A stretch of 64,000 nt of DNA from Coleophora flavipennella (Eukaryota; Arthropoda; Insecta; Lepidoptera; Coleophoridae): the NCBI GenBank assembly GCA_947284805.1, contig OX369266.1:15484938-15548937 (forward strand), in the 5' to 3' direction. Both the position numbers and the translations under genes were made by a program. The stretch's first letter is position 1, and each line of letters opens with the position of its first letter. The notes under the pieces are model-generated. The model made no database searches, was not told where the DNA came from, and saw only the letters and a program-made list of their open reading frames with translations. Below are positions 30,501 to 45,500 of this stretch, piece after piece.

Positions 30501-33500
30501 TCACATATTACGACATTGGTGGTTTTAGTAAAACCTAACCAAGATGTCAGATTGTATCGCACTGCAAACGGGTCATAATCATTTGTAAAGCCTATTACAA
30601 TAACATAGTCATCTTGAGTAAGTTCGCCTATATCGGAACGACATGAGGATAAAATGTCTATTATTGTAGCACCGGGTTTCCAGAAGCAAAAAACGTCATA
30701 TTTAGGTCCAAGTAAATTCTTCAGTGTCTGTTGTACGCCCTGTCCTTGCTGGTCTGCCAGGATGATAACCCTTTTCTTTTCTGAAGTCTTTGTTTTGGGC
30801 TGTTTTCCTTTATTTGTGATAGTGAATTCATTTGCATCAAGTTGTAAATTTTGCGTTATTTCTTTATTTGCTTTTTGTATTTCTGTGTTGTTTTTTATGG
30901 GTGAACTAGTGTAAATTTGTTTGTTATTTTCCATTATGTTTTTGTCATTTTTTACGATTTTCTTGGGTGTATTTGTGATATTTAATGAATAGTTCAGTCT
31001 TACTTTATTTGAGTTGCTGCGTTTCTTTGTTGACATTGGTGTGTTTTTAGCTGATTTGCAGATACTTAATAATTGCTCTATTTTCTTTTGATTGTCATTA
31101 ATTTGTTTTTTTAAATGATAATTTTCAGACATAAGATTTTCGACTTCCTGATCAGCAGATTGTAAGGAAGCTCGCAGCTCTGAGATAATCTTTCTCAGTT
31201 TGTCCCTCTCCTCCACATCACAGGTGTTAGCCATAGGACAGCTCATATTCCCCTGTTGTGAATCATTATTAAAATCATCATCATCTAAGAGGCTGAAGGT
31301 GTTATTAATGGGGACGTTTATTTTAACTTTTACCCGCTCTGTCACATGACAAGTTGTTGATGAGTTAGGTGACTCCGAAATTAAGGAGTGAGTATGAGAA
31401 TTCTCGTTTCGCTTATTTTCATAGCATGATAGACAAGTCCAATTTGTTTTCTTTTCTTCAGTCATCAAGAAGAATCTTTTTTCTGCATTTGTGCAATGCG
31501 TGTGATAAGCATGTTTACACGAAAAACAAACCAGAAAATTTCTATCAATTATTTCACAACTGCATCTTTTACATATTAGTGCCATCTTGTGATTGATCGT
31601 CGTAACAGATTAATTAGCTTGGAACCCAAAGACAAAAATAGTCCAATCAGTTAGTTTTGCTATTCTCTGCTAGATGGCGCTTTTAGTTGATGTGCAGAAG
31701 TATTAAAATATTTCCAACAACGTTGAAAAGTCCTCAGTGTGCTAAGTGGTGCGCCCTCGTGTGTTGAGTGGCTAAGCTATCAATAGTAAACGAGTCACTA
31801 ACCTGCTATGTTTATTGAAGTCATGTGATTGGTCAGCTGTTCTTGTTTACAATTCAATTCGAAACGAGTAACGTATTTGAAATGCCTTTATTTGCCTGTT
31901 TTTCCCAAGATTTACTTTTAATCAATCATCACTCTCAAGATTAATTGAAATGTATCAATCACAGGTTATGTAATAGAATGTCACAGCTATTCATTCAAAT
32001 CAATCAGTGTTTTCTTAGAAAACTGATATTAAAATCGCACACACACTGTCGTTTGTAATCTCGTAAACCACAGTTTTTTTTTTCAAGAAAACATTCACAC
32101 AACACTGTCTTGAGTTGAAATTTAGATATTTTATTTGTAAACTGTATTTTAATGCACTGTTTATTTTTGTAATTTATTTAATTGCGGAGCCGATGTAATC
32201 CGTGACACTAGCGCCACCTAGTCATCATTTTACTTACTGTACCTTGTTTAAAAGCAAATAAATACTTATACTTACTTACTTACAGCTCAAATATAAGCTC
32301 TAACAAAATTAGCTGAAACTATTTCAACTGGTGCTTCGACCCATGAAACTGAACAACTTTCCACATGAAACCCGTAGTCAAATCTCAAAAAAAAAATTGA
32401 ACTTTCCTTACTAAGTTGGCTGATCAGCTGATCGAGTTAGTATGGGAGAGCTAATTTTTTTTGCGTTTTGACTATGGGTTCCATGGGGAAAGTTATTCAG
32501 TTTCATGGGTAGAAGCACCAGTTAAAATAGTTTCAGCTAATTTTGTTACACCTTATATACGTCACCACCGAGGGGCTCGAGCTTACCCTGAATTAGGGCG
32601 ATCGGGCCTTAGTCGACCACGCGGGCCCAGTGCGGGTTGGTCAACTTCACACACCACCTTCGAGTTTTTTCGAAGGCGTGTGCAACTGTGCAGGTTTCCT
32701 CGCAATGTTTTCCTTCACCGTAAGAGCGTCCGATAAACGTACATATGAGATCGAAATTCGAAAACAAATTAGTACGTGGCAGGACTCGAACCACGACTTC
32801 CCGGATAGGAGGTAGCGGCCCTTGCCGTTGCGCCACTGACGCTCTCAATGACAATGACATTTAAAGTATTGTTTATATTGGTAACACCATATTCTCTAAA
32901 GACTACGGAGCTAGTAGTTTTCCGTGTAGTCAAATCAGAGATGAGGAGACCTATAGGAAAACCAAAGTAATCGAAGAAGCTCACAGAATCGCTAAATCTC
33001 AAGTGGCAGCGGGCAGTGCTCCTAGCTCTGTCGGCCGCTGGGACGGTAAAGTTCTCGACAGCGTATCGGAATAACCACAACCACGCAAAAAGAGACAATC
33101 CCGTATTTGACTGCTAGGTTATTTGAGTTCATTATCATCATCATCATATCAGCCGAAAATCGTCCACTGCTGGACAAAGGCCTCCCCCAAGGATTTCCAC
33201 GACGACCGGTCCTGCGCTGCCCGCATCCATCGGCTTCCCACGATCTTCACCAGTTCGTCGGTCAACCGCGTGGGAGGCCTGCCTACGCTACGTTTTCCGG
33301 TTATTTGAGTTACTTTTTATCAACTCCTAAAAACGACATTTTGTTCGGAAATTGTTAGTATTACAAAGTTGTGACCTCATTGTCTTTGACGAACTAATCT
33401 AATGATTTTGATAAATAGAAAATTGAAATTGGATTAAAATAGCTACTTCCAAAACTCTTAACAAATATCAACCAGGTCTCATAGTTCTTACTATCGAAGA

Positions 33501-36500
33501 CCATTTAGCATTTAGGGTCTTCGTTTCTGTCATGCGGCTTTATTTTTAAAAAGGAGTAATGAGTTTTCTTTAAAAAAACGAATGAAATACTGTTTGAAAT
33601 CTTTGTAAATTTACGATAAGCTCAATGAAATGCTCTAAAATAAGCTAAATTAATCAAGATATGATCAGAGATATGCTATATATGTAAGGGGAGGTAGATA
33701 GGTTACGTGCATCCAAAAAGTGAAGGAAAAAAAAGATGCCAATTGGCATCTCTTTTCTTGTAGCATTCAGTGCAATGGAAGCGAACTACCTATAACATTG
33801 TGTGTGTAAATGACTTCGATTTTCAATTGTTCTTTGTTAGTGCATAACCCATCTATGGTAACAAATCTCTGGATATGATTGTATAAAAGACTAGTTCTAA
33901 CAGGCGTCCGGGGCGTGCCCAGAATGCTGCGTTTCGAGTAGTCTATAGAATTTATATGCCAACAAATTTAGTACAGACGGCAGCGGTCTCTTGATTTAAT
34001 TCTTTGCATAGAAATTCATACCATTTAATAGAGCGCCCTGGGTGCCTGTTATGACTATAACTACTGTTACTACTACTTATACAGCAAAGAGTCGGTGGCT
34101 CAACCGGTAACGACTCGGTCCTTCTAACCAGAGGTACCGGGTTCAAATCTGGACGGCCAGTGTACCAATGAGTTTTTCAAAAACTTACGTACATATCATT
34201 ACCGATTGCTTTAACGGTGAAGGAAAACATCGTGAGGAAACCTGCACAGGCCTGCGAAGAAACTCGAAGGTTGTGTGTGAAGTCGACCAACCCGCACTGG
34301 GCCCGCGTGGTCGACTAAGGCCTAATCGCCCTGATTCAGGGTAGGCTCGAGCCCCTCGGTGGGGACGTATATGAGCTGATATAATAAAAATACAGTCCCC
34401 CAAAACAAAGATAATAAGATAATGCCAATTTTAAAATTTCTATAATATTTCCAGATGTCACGTAAATGGCCCCGCGTTTGAGTATGCCACACGGCATGCC
34501 TTATAGGTTGCTGTAGTGAGATTGAGTCAAATATGTATAGTGTAATTTTCATAAAGTTTATTTTTGTCGGTTACGTGAGTCTGTTTTGACTACACACGCA
34601 CACGAGAATCTGTTATTCATTATTTCTGCATGTCTCTTTTGGATTTAAAGTTTTTCTAAATATCTGATAACAATTTATTGAATTCAGAAAAGACATAGAG
34701 AAATAATAAGTACCTAATTAAAGATTATGATTGATTGTTATGCATAGCATCGGTGGCGTAATGGCAAGGGCCGCTACCTCCTGTCCGGGAGAGGTGGTGG
34801 TTCGAATCCTGCCACGAAAATTTTACTATGCACGTACCAATGTGTTTTCGAATTTCGATTTCATATGTACGTTTATCCGACGCACTTACGGTAAAGGAAA
34901 ACGTCGTGAGGAAACCTGCACACGACTCGACCAACCCGCACTGGGCCCGCGTGGTTGACTAAGGCCCGATCGCCTTAATTCAGGGTAGGCTCGAGCCCCT
35001 CGATGAGCTAATATGATGATGCTGAATGATTATTAAATAGTTTGTGATATTATTTTCCTATGTAGAGAGTAGCACCATCTAGGGAAAAGTTTACTTTGAA
35101 ATCTCATATTAGACTGATTTGTGATGTTCTTCTACGGCACAGCAAGCGCTGCCGAACCAGGGCGTGTGGGACATGCGTGGCAAGCAGTTCTTCATGGGCG
35201 TCGAGATCCGCGTGTGGGCCATCGCCTGCTTCGCGCCGCAGCGCACCGTCAGAGAGGACGCGCTCAAGTGAGTTATTGCATGAATTTACTAAAATATTCG
35301 TTTTAGGCTCCATTTAAACTAACGGCCGAACCATTCTGTACGATCCCCGACTCAGTAGACAGCTACAAACCTGTGCATTCAGTGAAGTTTGCAGGATGTT
35401 AAAATTAGTTAGTTGATTTCTAGATGATAATGCCGTTTTTTTATACAAAAAATTTACAGTAACTTCTTATTTGTCAAAACAATTACTAGGGCTATGAAGG
35501 AAGAAGTTCACTGTAAAATTTATGTATAAATAATTTTCGAAAAACCTAAAAGCTTTTAGGTACAAGCTTTTAATATTGCATTGTCGCGCGATATACATAT
35601 GCATGCAGAATTTCAGCTCAATCGGAAACCGGGAAGTGGTTCAAATTTAACTTACAACATAATTTAACATATAAAAGCTTGTAAAAAAAACGGCATTATC
35701 ATCAAACAATCAACTAAGTAAATTTTAATTTGAACATCCTGTTAACTTCACTGAATGTACTGTTTTGTACCTGTCTACAGAGCTGGGGCTCGTACAAAAT
35801 AGTTCGGTCGCTATATAGATAAATCCTTCGCCAGAGCAATTACTAAGGGTTACATATGTATGACTGACAGGCACCAAATGTACACATGGGCATGCAGGCC
35901 CCATAAAACATTGTAATGTTCAATATTCGGTGACCTTGTTAATGTTTATTTCTTTTAGTACTGGTCATATTCCGAATCGATAACGGCCTTAAAGTTACAG
36001 ATTTATCTATATAACGACCGGACCGTTCTGTACGAGCTCCAGCTCAGTAAATTTTGAATCATACATACCCCCTGTAATGTGTACTATCTCACGTCTTAAC
36101 GAAATGCCTGTGGCAAATGGATGAGCCCGCTATCAGCTGGATACCTTGGACGCCATCGACAGACGCGCACGGAGACTCATTGGTGACGACGAGCTAGTCA
36201 ATGACAGGCTCCAAAGCCTTGAGCATCGCCGCAAAGTCGCCTGTCTATCGGTATTCTATCGAATTCATTTCGGAGAGTGCGTGCAAGAACTTTACCACCT
36301 CATTTTCCCGGTTCCATTTCACCGTCGTCGGTCAACGAGACGCAGGGAGAGGTTGCACCCCTTTGTTGTTGATGTTCCACCTTTTCGCACGAATCGTTAC
36401 TCTTCTTAATTTATTATGCGTACAGCCCAGGAGTGGAACACCTTGCCTGCGTCAGTGTTTCCCGATTCCTATAATTTGGGAATCTTCAAGGCAATAGTGA

Positions 36501-39500
36501 ATAGGAATTATGAGTTTGCGTGTACCATCCTCGACTGCAGCATCACTTACCATCAGGTGAGTTGCAGTCAAACGCACTCATAAAAAAAAGTTTTGGCTAA
36601 AAATGTATTTTTGTCCATACAAAAAAAAATATTTTTCAACAAAGGAACTCGCGGTATTTTTTTAAATCGTCTTCAACAAAAAGTGTTGCAATTCAATAAA
36701 GAAGCTGTTAAAAAATCTCAGGCGAGTATTCGAACTTCGGACTCGGACCGTAAGATCATGATTTTCTGAAAAGGAACCAGTGTGCGACGCCGACGTACGC
36801 GAGCGTGGAAATGAGTTTTCCCTACATCCCTCGGAAACTTTGTAACTATAATAGTACTAATATATATACTGTGCTATAATGCTAATTAGTAAATTATGTC
36901 CTTTCCCAACCACTCAACCATCTCTGTGCAAAAATCACAACAATCCATTGTTCCGTTGTGATGTTAAAGAAATCAACCAAAAAAAATATTTATTTTTCAG
37001 TCAAAAATTCAAAACAATTTATTTCAAATAGGTGTTTACACACACTTTTAAATAGTCAAAACAAAAAAAAATACAATAAAAATAAAATTACAAATAATGT
37101 CATGATTCAGATTACAGTCTCAGGTAATGGTATTTGTTATAGAATCAACATATATATCTTTGTCATTTACATAATCTATTATTTTATAATATCCTCTACA
37201 GCACAAAACTTTTTTGACATGAGTCTTGAATTTATTCTCTGACAAACTAGTTACATTTTCTGGAATTTTATTGTAGAATCTTATACACTGCCCCACAAAT
37301 GACTTTTTAACCTTACTCAGTCTCGAAAAGGCTATATCTATTTTATTTTATAGTTTCTTCAGGAACTGCATTGGGCTATGATATTTTTACGGGATAAAAA
37401 GTAGCGTATGTACATAGGCTACCTGCATGCCAAATTTAATCAAGATTGGTCGAGGTGTTGAAGCGTGAAAAGGTAACAAACAAACTCATTTTCACATCCT
37501 TACATTTTATAAACTAGATTTTGCCAGCGGCTTCGCTTGCGTGAACATATTTTCTATGACTGTCTTCGAGGGGCGAGCGTGGAAAAAACTAGCCTATGCT
37601 TTAATACAGATCCTAATCTATCTATCTACTAAATTTCATCCAGATCTGTTCTGTAGTTTTTGCGTGAAAGTTTAACGCGGCTACGCTGTTATTAAACCTT
37701 CTTCCTTTCGATCTATTTCATCTATTTCTCATGCGCAGGCACATAACAATCCATGTGTCACATTTGGAAAACAAAGTGTGACACATGTGATTCAAAATCA
37801 AAATTATTACTATCATTCTATACATATTTTTTTTCACCACTAAACTTTGTTTCTAAAATAATTATTTTAAATCTGATTCTTTCTTTAAGACCCATCTCGG
37901 GTAAGATACAATTACGAGTATGTTTTGTGAGTTTTGATATTAATTTAACGTGTGAAATCCTTTTGTAATTCTTATGTATTTCTTTTAAAGTTTTATATTT
38001 CTCTTGTAAATAAATCTGTATGGCATGATGATGAAATAACTCTGTAAATATCTGTGAGCACGTATGGTATGGCCATAGTTTCCGAGGGATTTCTTGATTC
38101 TTCACAAGTGGCATTGATATTATTATTTTATGACTATCAGAAAGAGTGTAATTTGCACCTATTTTGAATAAATATATTGAATTGAACTGAATTGAATCTG
38201 GGGAAAACTCATTTCCACGTCGGCGTCGCAACGAATTGAAGTTATTTTCTTGCTTAGAATTGGTTGAGGGGGTGGAATGTGACATAGACTGCTAATCAGA
38301 ATAGCCTGATGTAGTTCCTAAACGATCTGGAGAAAACCCATGCCCACGCTCGCGTGCCGCATGCGACTCGCGCACCACTCACCCTCAAAGACAGTCATAA
38401 AAATCATATCGACGCGGGTGAAGCCGCGGTCAAGAGCTAGTTTCTAATGTTAGTAAGGATTATAATACAAACGAGGTTGCACGATATGCTAAGTCAACAT
38501 AATGTGCGGTATTTGATTTTTACATGTTCAGTTCAGTCGTCTTACTGAATTCACACGGGACTGACCCGTCGTTGCCATATTTATCTTTTACGTGTCTTTG
38601 GCGTAGTCTATGGTTATCTGCTGTGTCGTTGGCATGGACTTCACTGTCGTCGTAACGAACGCTTCTATATAAACCCATATATATTTATTTCGTCGTGCGA
38701 CCACCAAGCTGGACGACTAGCTGTGGGCCGTGTAAAAGGGATGACGCAGCATCAGAAATAAATTATGAACTCTTGATCACTAAAGTGCCCTCCTACTGAA
38801 ACTTCGAAAAGCCTTACTCGTTTTGTTTTTCATCAAGTCTTCGATTTTTAACTCACCAAAAATCACAAAATGAGTACATATATAACGCTGCTAAACTGTG
38901 ACGTCACACCTAGGTATTTCTAACATTTTTAAACCAAAATGTATTTGTAATGACAGATGATAAAAAGCAAATCAGATGACTAGCATTCGTCATCCCTAAT
39001 GGGGCCTAGGTAATATAATTTAGTGAGTTCTTGCAATTTTATTATAAGTTCATTACGTCATGCCTTCTGAATGATGGTTTTGAATATTATTATTCATCGT
39101 ATTTATAGAAGTATCCTTCATCAGAGCAAGTACTAAGGGTTACATATGTATGACTTTTTTTTCTGGGACAAATCACACATGGTCATCTGGCCCCAAAGTA
39201 GGATTCCCTGTGTTATGGGTTACCAGAGACTGATATACATACTTATATACGTTTAAATACATACATATATAGATATAATTAACACCCAGACACAGAGCAA
39301 ACAAATCTGCTCATCACACAAATGCTTGCCCCGGGTGGGGATCGAACCCACGACTCAAGTCAGTAGTCAATCAGTAGTCAAGGGCACTAACCACTGAGCC
39401 ACAGTCAGTAAATGACTGACAGGCATCAAATGTACATATAGGCAGGCAGGCCCCTAAAACATTGGCATTTTCAATATTCAGTGACCTCGTATGTATCTTT

Positions 39501-42500
39501 CTTTCAGTATGGTCTTATTGCGGCAAGGCTTCGATAGTCTATAGATAGATCTATAGATGACGGTATCAGGTGGGCCGTCCAGCCTCATGTCTATCAGTAA
39601 TCAACTTTGATACTTCAGCTTGATACCTAGGTCGGAAATGAAGTATTTTGTGGCAACATTAGGGATAACTATTCGTCCAAGGGGATAACTAACATAGATC
39701 TGTTCATAGTCTAACTCTGTGCACTACACCAAAGAGTACCTAAATTACTCTACCTCCGTCTTGTACCTTTTTTAATCGCCTCCGTGGCGTAATGGTTAGT
39801 CGACTCGCTTCACACCCGGAGGTCGCGGGTTCGATTCCCGGCGGGGTCAACTTGTAAGACTCGGTTTGGTTGGTGGTAGGGCATTTTCTAAGCCCGCCTG
39901 GCTAGCTACCATCATCATATCTAAGTCTTGCCGCCAAACATCAGTGTTAACAACATTGATGTGTTCCGGCTTGAAGATAAGATAGCCAGATCCCCCATTG
40001 CGTTGGGGAATCTTGGTAAGCCCGTTTCCATCTTCGGCATCATCGTCACTTACCATCAGGTGAGATGATGCCAAGGGCTTGCCAATTGAGAATAAAATAA
40101 TAATAAAAACCTAGTTAACGCGACTCTCGTCTAATCAGAAATCCCCATTCACAGAAATTTCACGCAACAACTGCAGAAGATCTCAAATGACGCAGGCATG
40201 CCGATCATAGGGCAGCCGTGCTTCTGCAAGTACGCGACGGGGCCGGACCAGGTGGAGCCGATGTTCAAGTACCTCAAGTCGACCTTCGTGCAGCTGCAAC
40301 TGGTTGTGGTCGTGTTGCCGGGGAAGACGCCCGTCTATGGTATGTCACGATAACCAGGTACTTTTATGTACACAAAAACACACATGTTTAAATTTTGAGC
40401 TTAATTGGTATTGGTAAACTCTTTATTGGAAGCCTGCTAATTAGGGGCCTTGGAAAATAATATTTTTTTGTGTTGTTTAGTTTTACTAAGTCAGAAACGT
40501 TTTTCTTCCTATAAACGATCCTTCTATGAAATATTACGGCTAAAAATCTACCCAGACATTTCCTTCCGAGCTACATTAAGAGCCCTGGAGTTCATAAATT
40601 CCATAGAAACTTAGTATTTGATTCATTTGTTAACCAAACAACCGATTTTGAAATAATTTTGTATCGATAATCGGATGACATACATCTGTGTCTGTACCGC
40701 ATTACTTTTTTGAAAAACGAAACAGGAATCCATTATTAATCAATAAACTTGTTTTTAAGGTAAAAGACGGAAAACAAGTTTATTGATATTAAATGGATTC
40801 CTGTTTCGTTTTCCAAAAAAGTAATGCGGTACAGACACAGATATACGCCATCCGATTATCGATACAAAATTATTTCAAAATCGGTTGTTTGGTTAACAAA
40901 TGAATCAAATACTGCGTTTCTATGGGATTTATGAACTTCAGCGGGCTCTTAACTGGTCAGATTGGACTCCTGTCTGATTAGCTTAGGTAGATCTTAAGTA
41001 GTAACTTTTATGGCTAAGTAAAAAATATTGCATTACTGCAGAGGCCGAGAAAGTACGCGATTGCTGGATGAGTAGAGTTCACCTGTGGTTCGGCTTTTAA
41101 TTATACGAATCTAGTATTTGCTGTTCCGGCTGAGGCCTGTATTATGCTTTACTCAAACAAAGCAAGGAAATTAAAACAATTATTACAATACACTCGATCG
41201 ATAGTCATTTACCTTTTACACCCATGTGTCATACGACGTTTTTCAATAAAGTTGTGAGAAAACAGGTAAAATAAAAAACGACGGTGACAGAAAAACAAAA
41301 TACATGGGTACATACCTATTAAGGTTTCGGCAACCAAAGTTCATTTTACGCGACTCGTGGCTCTTTTTAAATGTCCGTTGGAGGAATCTCACTTTGTTTC
41401 TTCTTATACAAGTACATACACATAAGTATATTTTTTATTACACATACATTAACTATTAAATTATTTTATTCATATTCACAACTAAAACAATTCAATTCAG
41501 TTTTACGAAAATTGCGCCATTTATCTAGGCACGTACCCATGCATATCTTTCTTTTAAATATTATAAATAGATTACAACTCATCATATCAGCCAAAGGAAG
41601 TCCACTGCTGGACATATGCCTCCCCCAAGGATCTCCACGACGACCGGTTCTGCGCTGCCCGCATCCAGCGGCTTCCCGCGACCTTCACCAGGTCATCGGT
41701 CCACCGAGTGGGAGGCCTGCCTACACTACGCTTTCCGGTGCGTGGTCGCCACTCGAGAACTTTACTACCCCAACGGCCATCTGTTCTACGAGCAATGTGC
41801 CCCGCCCACTGCCACTTCAGTTTAGCAATTCTGAGAGCTATGTCGGTCACTTTGGTTCTCTTACAGATTTCCTCGTTTCTGATTCGATCACGCAGAGAAA
41901 CTCCGAGCATAGCACGCTCCATTGCCCTTTGGGTGACCTTGAGCCTTCTTATGAGGCCCATAGTAAGCGACCATGTCTCAGTTCCGTACGTCATCACTGG
42001 CAACACACATTGGTCGAAGACCTTGGTCTTAAGACACTGCGATATCTGGGACGTAAAGATATTGCGAAGCTTCCCGAACGCTGCCCAGCCGAGTTGGATT
42101 CGACGATTGATCTCTTTCTCGAAGTTGGACCTACCTAACTGGACTGTTTGTCCCAGGTATACATATTCGGTAACAACTTCGAGTGTAGAGCCTCCAACCT
42201 TCAGAGGAGTAGGTATGACACGGACGTTTGACATAATTTTCGTCTTATCCATGTTCATTCTAAGACCCACTTGTTGAGAGGCTCTACTGAGGCCATCGAG
42301 CATTGTGCCTAAGTCGTCCATAGTCTCAGCCATGACCACGATATCGTCAGCGAATCGAAGGTGGGTGATGTACTCGCCGTTGATATTGATGCCGAGTCCA
42401 CCCCAGTCCAAAAGCTTGAAAACATCTTCCAGGGCGGCGGTGAACAGTTTCGGAGATATAACGTCTCCCTGTCTCACCCCTCGCTGCTAGGTTTGGGATA

Positions 42501-45500
42501 ATATTATTGTAAGCATTAAAACCTCCATGGAAAATATGACTTATTCCTTGGTGTAACCTATGCGTTTCATTCATTTAAATATGAAATCTCCTTTCTTCAC
42601 AAAAATATAACCCAAAGATAACTCTTCTCCTTAGAAGACTCTGTATCTTTGATTTTTTTTATGTTCCTCCGAGCTAGAAATTAAAAAAGTGGCAAAGTAA
42701 AAAGCTGTATTTAAAAAGTTATTTCATTATCCACAGCGGAAGTGAAGCGTGTCGGCGACACAGTCCTGGGCATGGCCACGCAGTGTGTGCAGGCCAAGAA
42801 CGTGAACAAGACGTCTCCGCAGACGCTGAGCAACCTCTGCCTCAAGATCAACGTCAAGCTCGGCGGCATCAACTCGATCCTCGTGCCTTCGCTGCGCCCT
42901 AAGGTAACACAATACCAGACAGTAGTAAATAGGACACTTCTATTTGCTTTTTTTGTATGTAATAAAAAATTGGGAATACGATTTTAACCTACTTTAAAGC
43001 TGAAGTTAAGGGCGGGCTGATTTCTGCAACCAGGCGACCGCTGCGCCCATTCTGCGTGATTGGCCGGAATCACTACCAGCCCAGCTCCTCCAAGAAGCCC
43101 AGTAGCCCCCGTAGGTTGCCGACTACTTCCTGGAGTGACCTTGGGTCACCGAGGTGCACGACCCTCTACTGTGCCAGCCTCCCGCAATCCAGTAGGATGT
43201 GGGCAGCAGTCTCCTCAGCCTCCATACACGTTCTGTATAGTGGCTGTCGGTGATACCTACAGCAAATAGGTGTTTATTGAAATGGCCATGTCTAGTAATA
43301 GCAGCTGTTGCCTTGCGGAGCTGAGCTCTCCCAAGTCTCAGGAGCTTCCTAGATAGGCCAGGGTTGGTTGTCGGCAGGACCAACCTCGCTTGCCTGCAGG
43401 TTTCCAAACCGGACCAGTACAAATTGTGTTCGTTTCTTGTGCGATGCCTCAGGGTGGACCGCAGCCAGCCAGGTGGGAGGGGTATTATAGGTTCCGGTCC
43501 CACGGCCATACGCTCTGACCCTCTCCTGGCAAGCTCGTCCGCCGCATCGTTGCCGCGTGAGTTGCTGTGCCCTTTAATCCACTGCAGAGTTACGCCGCCG
43601 TGGTTACATACCTCTGTAAATTTTTGTTGGCACTCCAGTATGAGCCCCGATGTGATGATGCTGCTCTGCAGGGCCTGTAGTAAGGCTCTGCTGTCAGAAA
43701 GGATGCGGATGGGGTAATCACGCACCTCCCTTGCAGTAATCACCTCAACTGCCTTGATGATGCCTATACACTCAGCCTGAAATACCTAATTTAAATTATT
43801 GTATCGATTTGAAACTTAGCAAGTGCACGCAGTTCGGATGTATGTATGTACAATAACTTGGTACCATCGAGCTGATATGATAATGGAGTCTGAGTGTAGG
43901 CACTAGAGCTCCATGACGGGACAATGTGTCCTAGCCGTGTTTTAGCTTTTTCGAATCATCTTGAGATGTACTTCGGTCACAAATAGCTTTCAAGTATATT
44001 TTTTAAAATTTTTAGGGATTCGTACAGATAGGTAACACAACCCTATTACTAAGTCTCCGCCTCCTGTCTGTTTATCCGAGGTTAAAAGAACTCTATTTAT
44101 TGAACCGTAATAGGTAGCCGGTTATTTTTTTAACAGAGTATGTGTGATTATTGCGGATTTCCTAACTAATAATAGAAATAACAAAGTAAAAAAAATAGGG
44201 AGAGTTTCCATACAATATTTTTTTTTTTGCTTTTGATTTTTTGTAAAAACGCTAAGACATCAAACTTGGTGTGATTATAGTGCAAGCGACTTCTAAAGTA
44301 AAAGAACAAATAGTAAAAACCGGCCAAGTGTGAGTGGTGTTTGTGCTTAAGATCCCGAACTAAATGAAACATTTTTTTTTTTAATTCACAATTGGTAAAC
44401 CCTTGACAACATCTCACCTGGTGGTAAGTGACGATGTTGCCGAAGATGGAAGCGGGCTTACCAAGATTCCCCAACGCAATGGGGAACTGGCTATCTTATC
44501 TTCATGCCGGAACACACCAATGATATCAACATTGATATTTGGCGGCAAGACTTAGATAAGATGGTGGTAGCTAGCCAGGCGGGCTTAGAAAATGCCCTAC
44601 CACCAACCAAACCGAGTCTTACAATTGACCCCGCCGGGAATCGAACCCGCGACCTCCTGTGTAAAGCCAGTGAACTTTGCCTCTGAGCTGCGGAAGCGGT
44701 TTTGTAAATACACAATCCGAATGTATGTATAGTGTAGTGGAACGGAGCCTGACTCGCATTCGGCCATTTTATTTTAACTATTAGAATGTTAGTTACTTTG
44801 CTGAGGTGGTATAAGTTAAAAGTTTAAATATTTGATTTCATCTTATCAGCTCATATACTTCCCCGCCGAGGGGCTCGAGCCTACCCTGAATTAGGGCGAT
44901 CGGGCCTTAGTCGACCACGCGGGCCCAGTGCGGGTTGGTCGACTTCACACACAACCTTCGAGTTTCTTCGCAGGCGTGTGCAGGTTTCCTCACGATGTTT
45001 TCCTTCGACGTATAAGAGCGTCGGATAAACGTACATATGAAATCTAAATTCGAAAACACATTATTACGTGGCAGGATTCGAACCACGGCCTCCCGGACAT
45101 GAGGTAGCGGCCGTAACCGTTATGCCACCGACGCTCTGTATTCGCCGACCGATTATTTGATTTAATGAAATAAAAAAAAATCGTCTGGTTCATGCAATTA
45201 AAGAAAGAAAGCACAAAGTTACTGTAGATTGTAGTATGTCATCATCATATCAGGCGATAAACGTCCACTGCTGGACAAAGGCCTCCCCCGAGGATTTCCA
45301 GGACGACCGTTCCTGCGCTGCCCGCATCCAGCGGCTTCCTTCCTTCCTTGTATGTATGATTGTAATAAAGTGAACTTTAGTGTTAGTACTGACAATTCTT
45401 AAAACACAAAATTAGGTAAAGAAAAGGAGAATGCACTAACTCTCGAGACTCGACTCGACAATAGGCATGACGACAGCATCAGAAATAAATTATGAACTCT

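Larger units (their letters stand above)
26765..31620 (-). mobile_element. Near-complete CR1-like non-LTR retrotransposon in Ago1 intron 7
   Basis: Antisense to Ago1. The 3' end lies at the low coordinate and finishes with a (TTAC)n tail (26765-26782 as written), the short tandem tail usual in CR1/L2-type LINEs. Both ORFs are uninterrupted, suggesting a young copy. The 5' limit is uncertain; the region just above 31600 may be its 5'UTR. Confidence 0.8.

Noticed and set aside
37818..38285. 155-codon minus-strand ORF
   Set aside because: Lies over a retrotransposon 3'UTR with AATAAA and a TTGAA-repeat tail on the other strand; best explained as a shadow frame.
41371..42277. Long plus-strand frames over the RTE fragment
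   Set aside because: Antisense shadows of the minus-strand reverse transcriptase.
43364..43717. Plus-strand 117-codon ORF
   Set aside because: Shadow of the minus-strand RNase H fragment.
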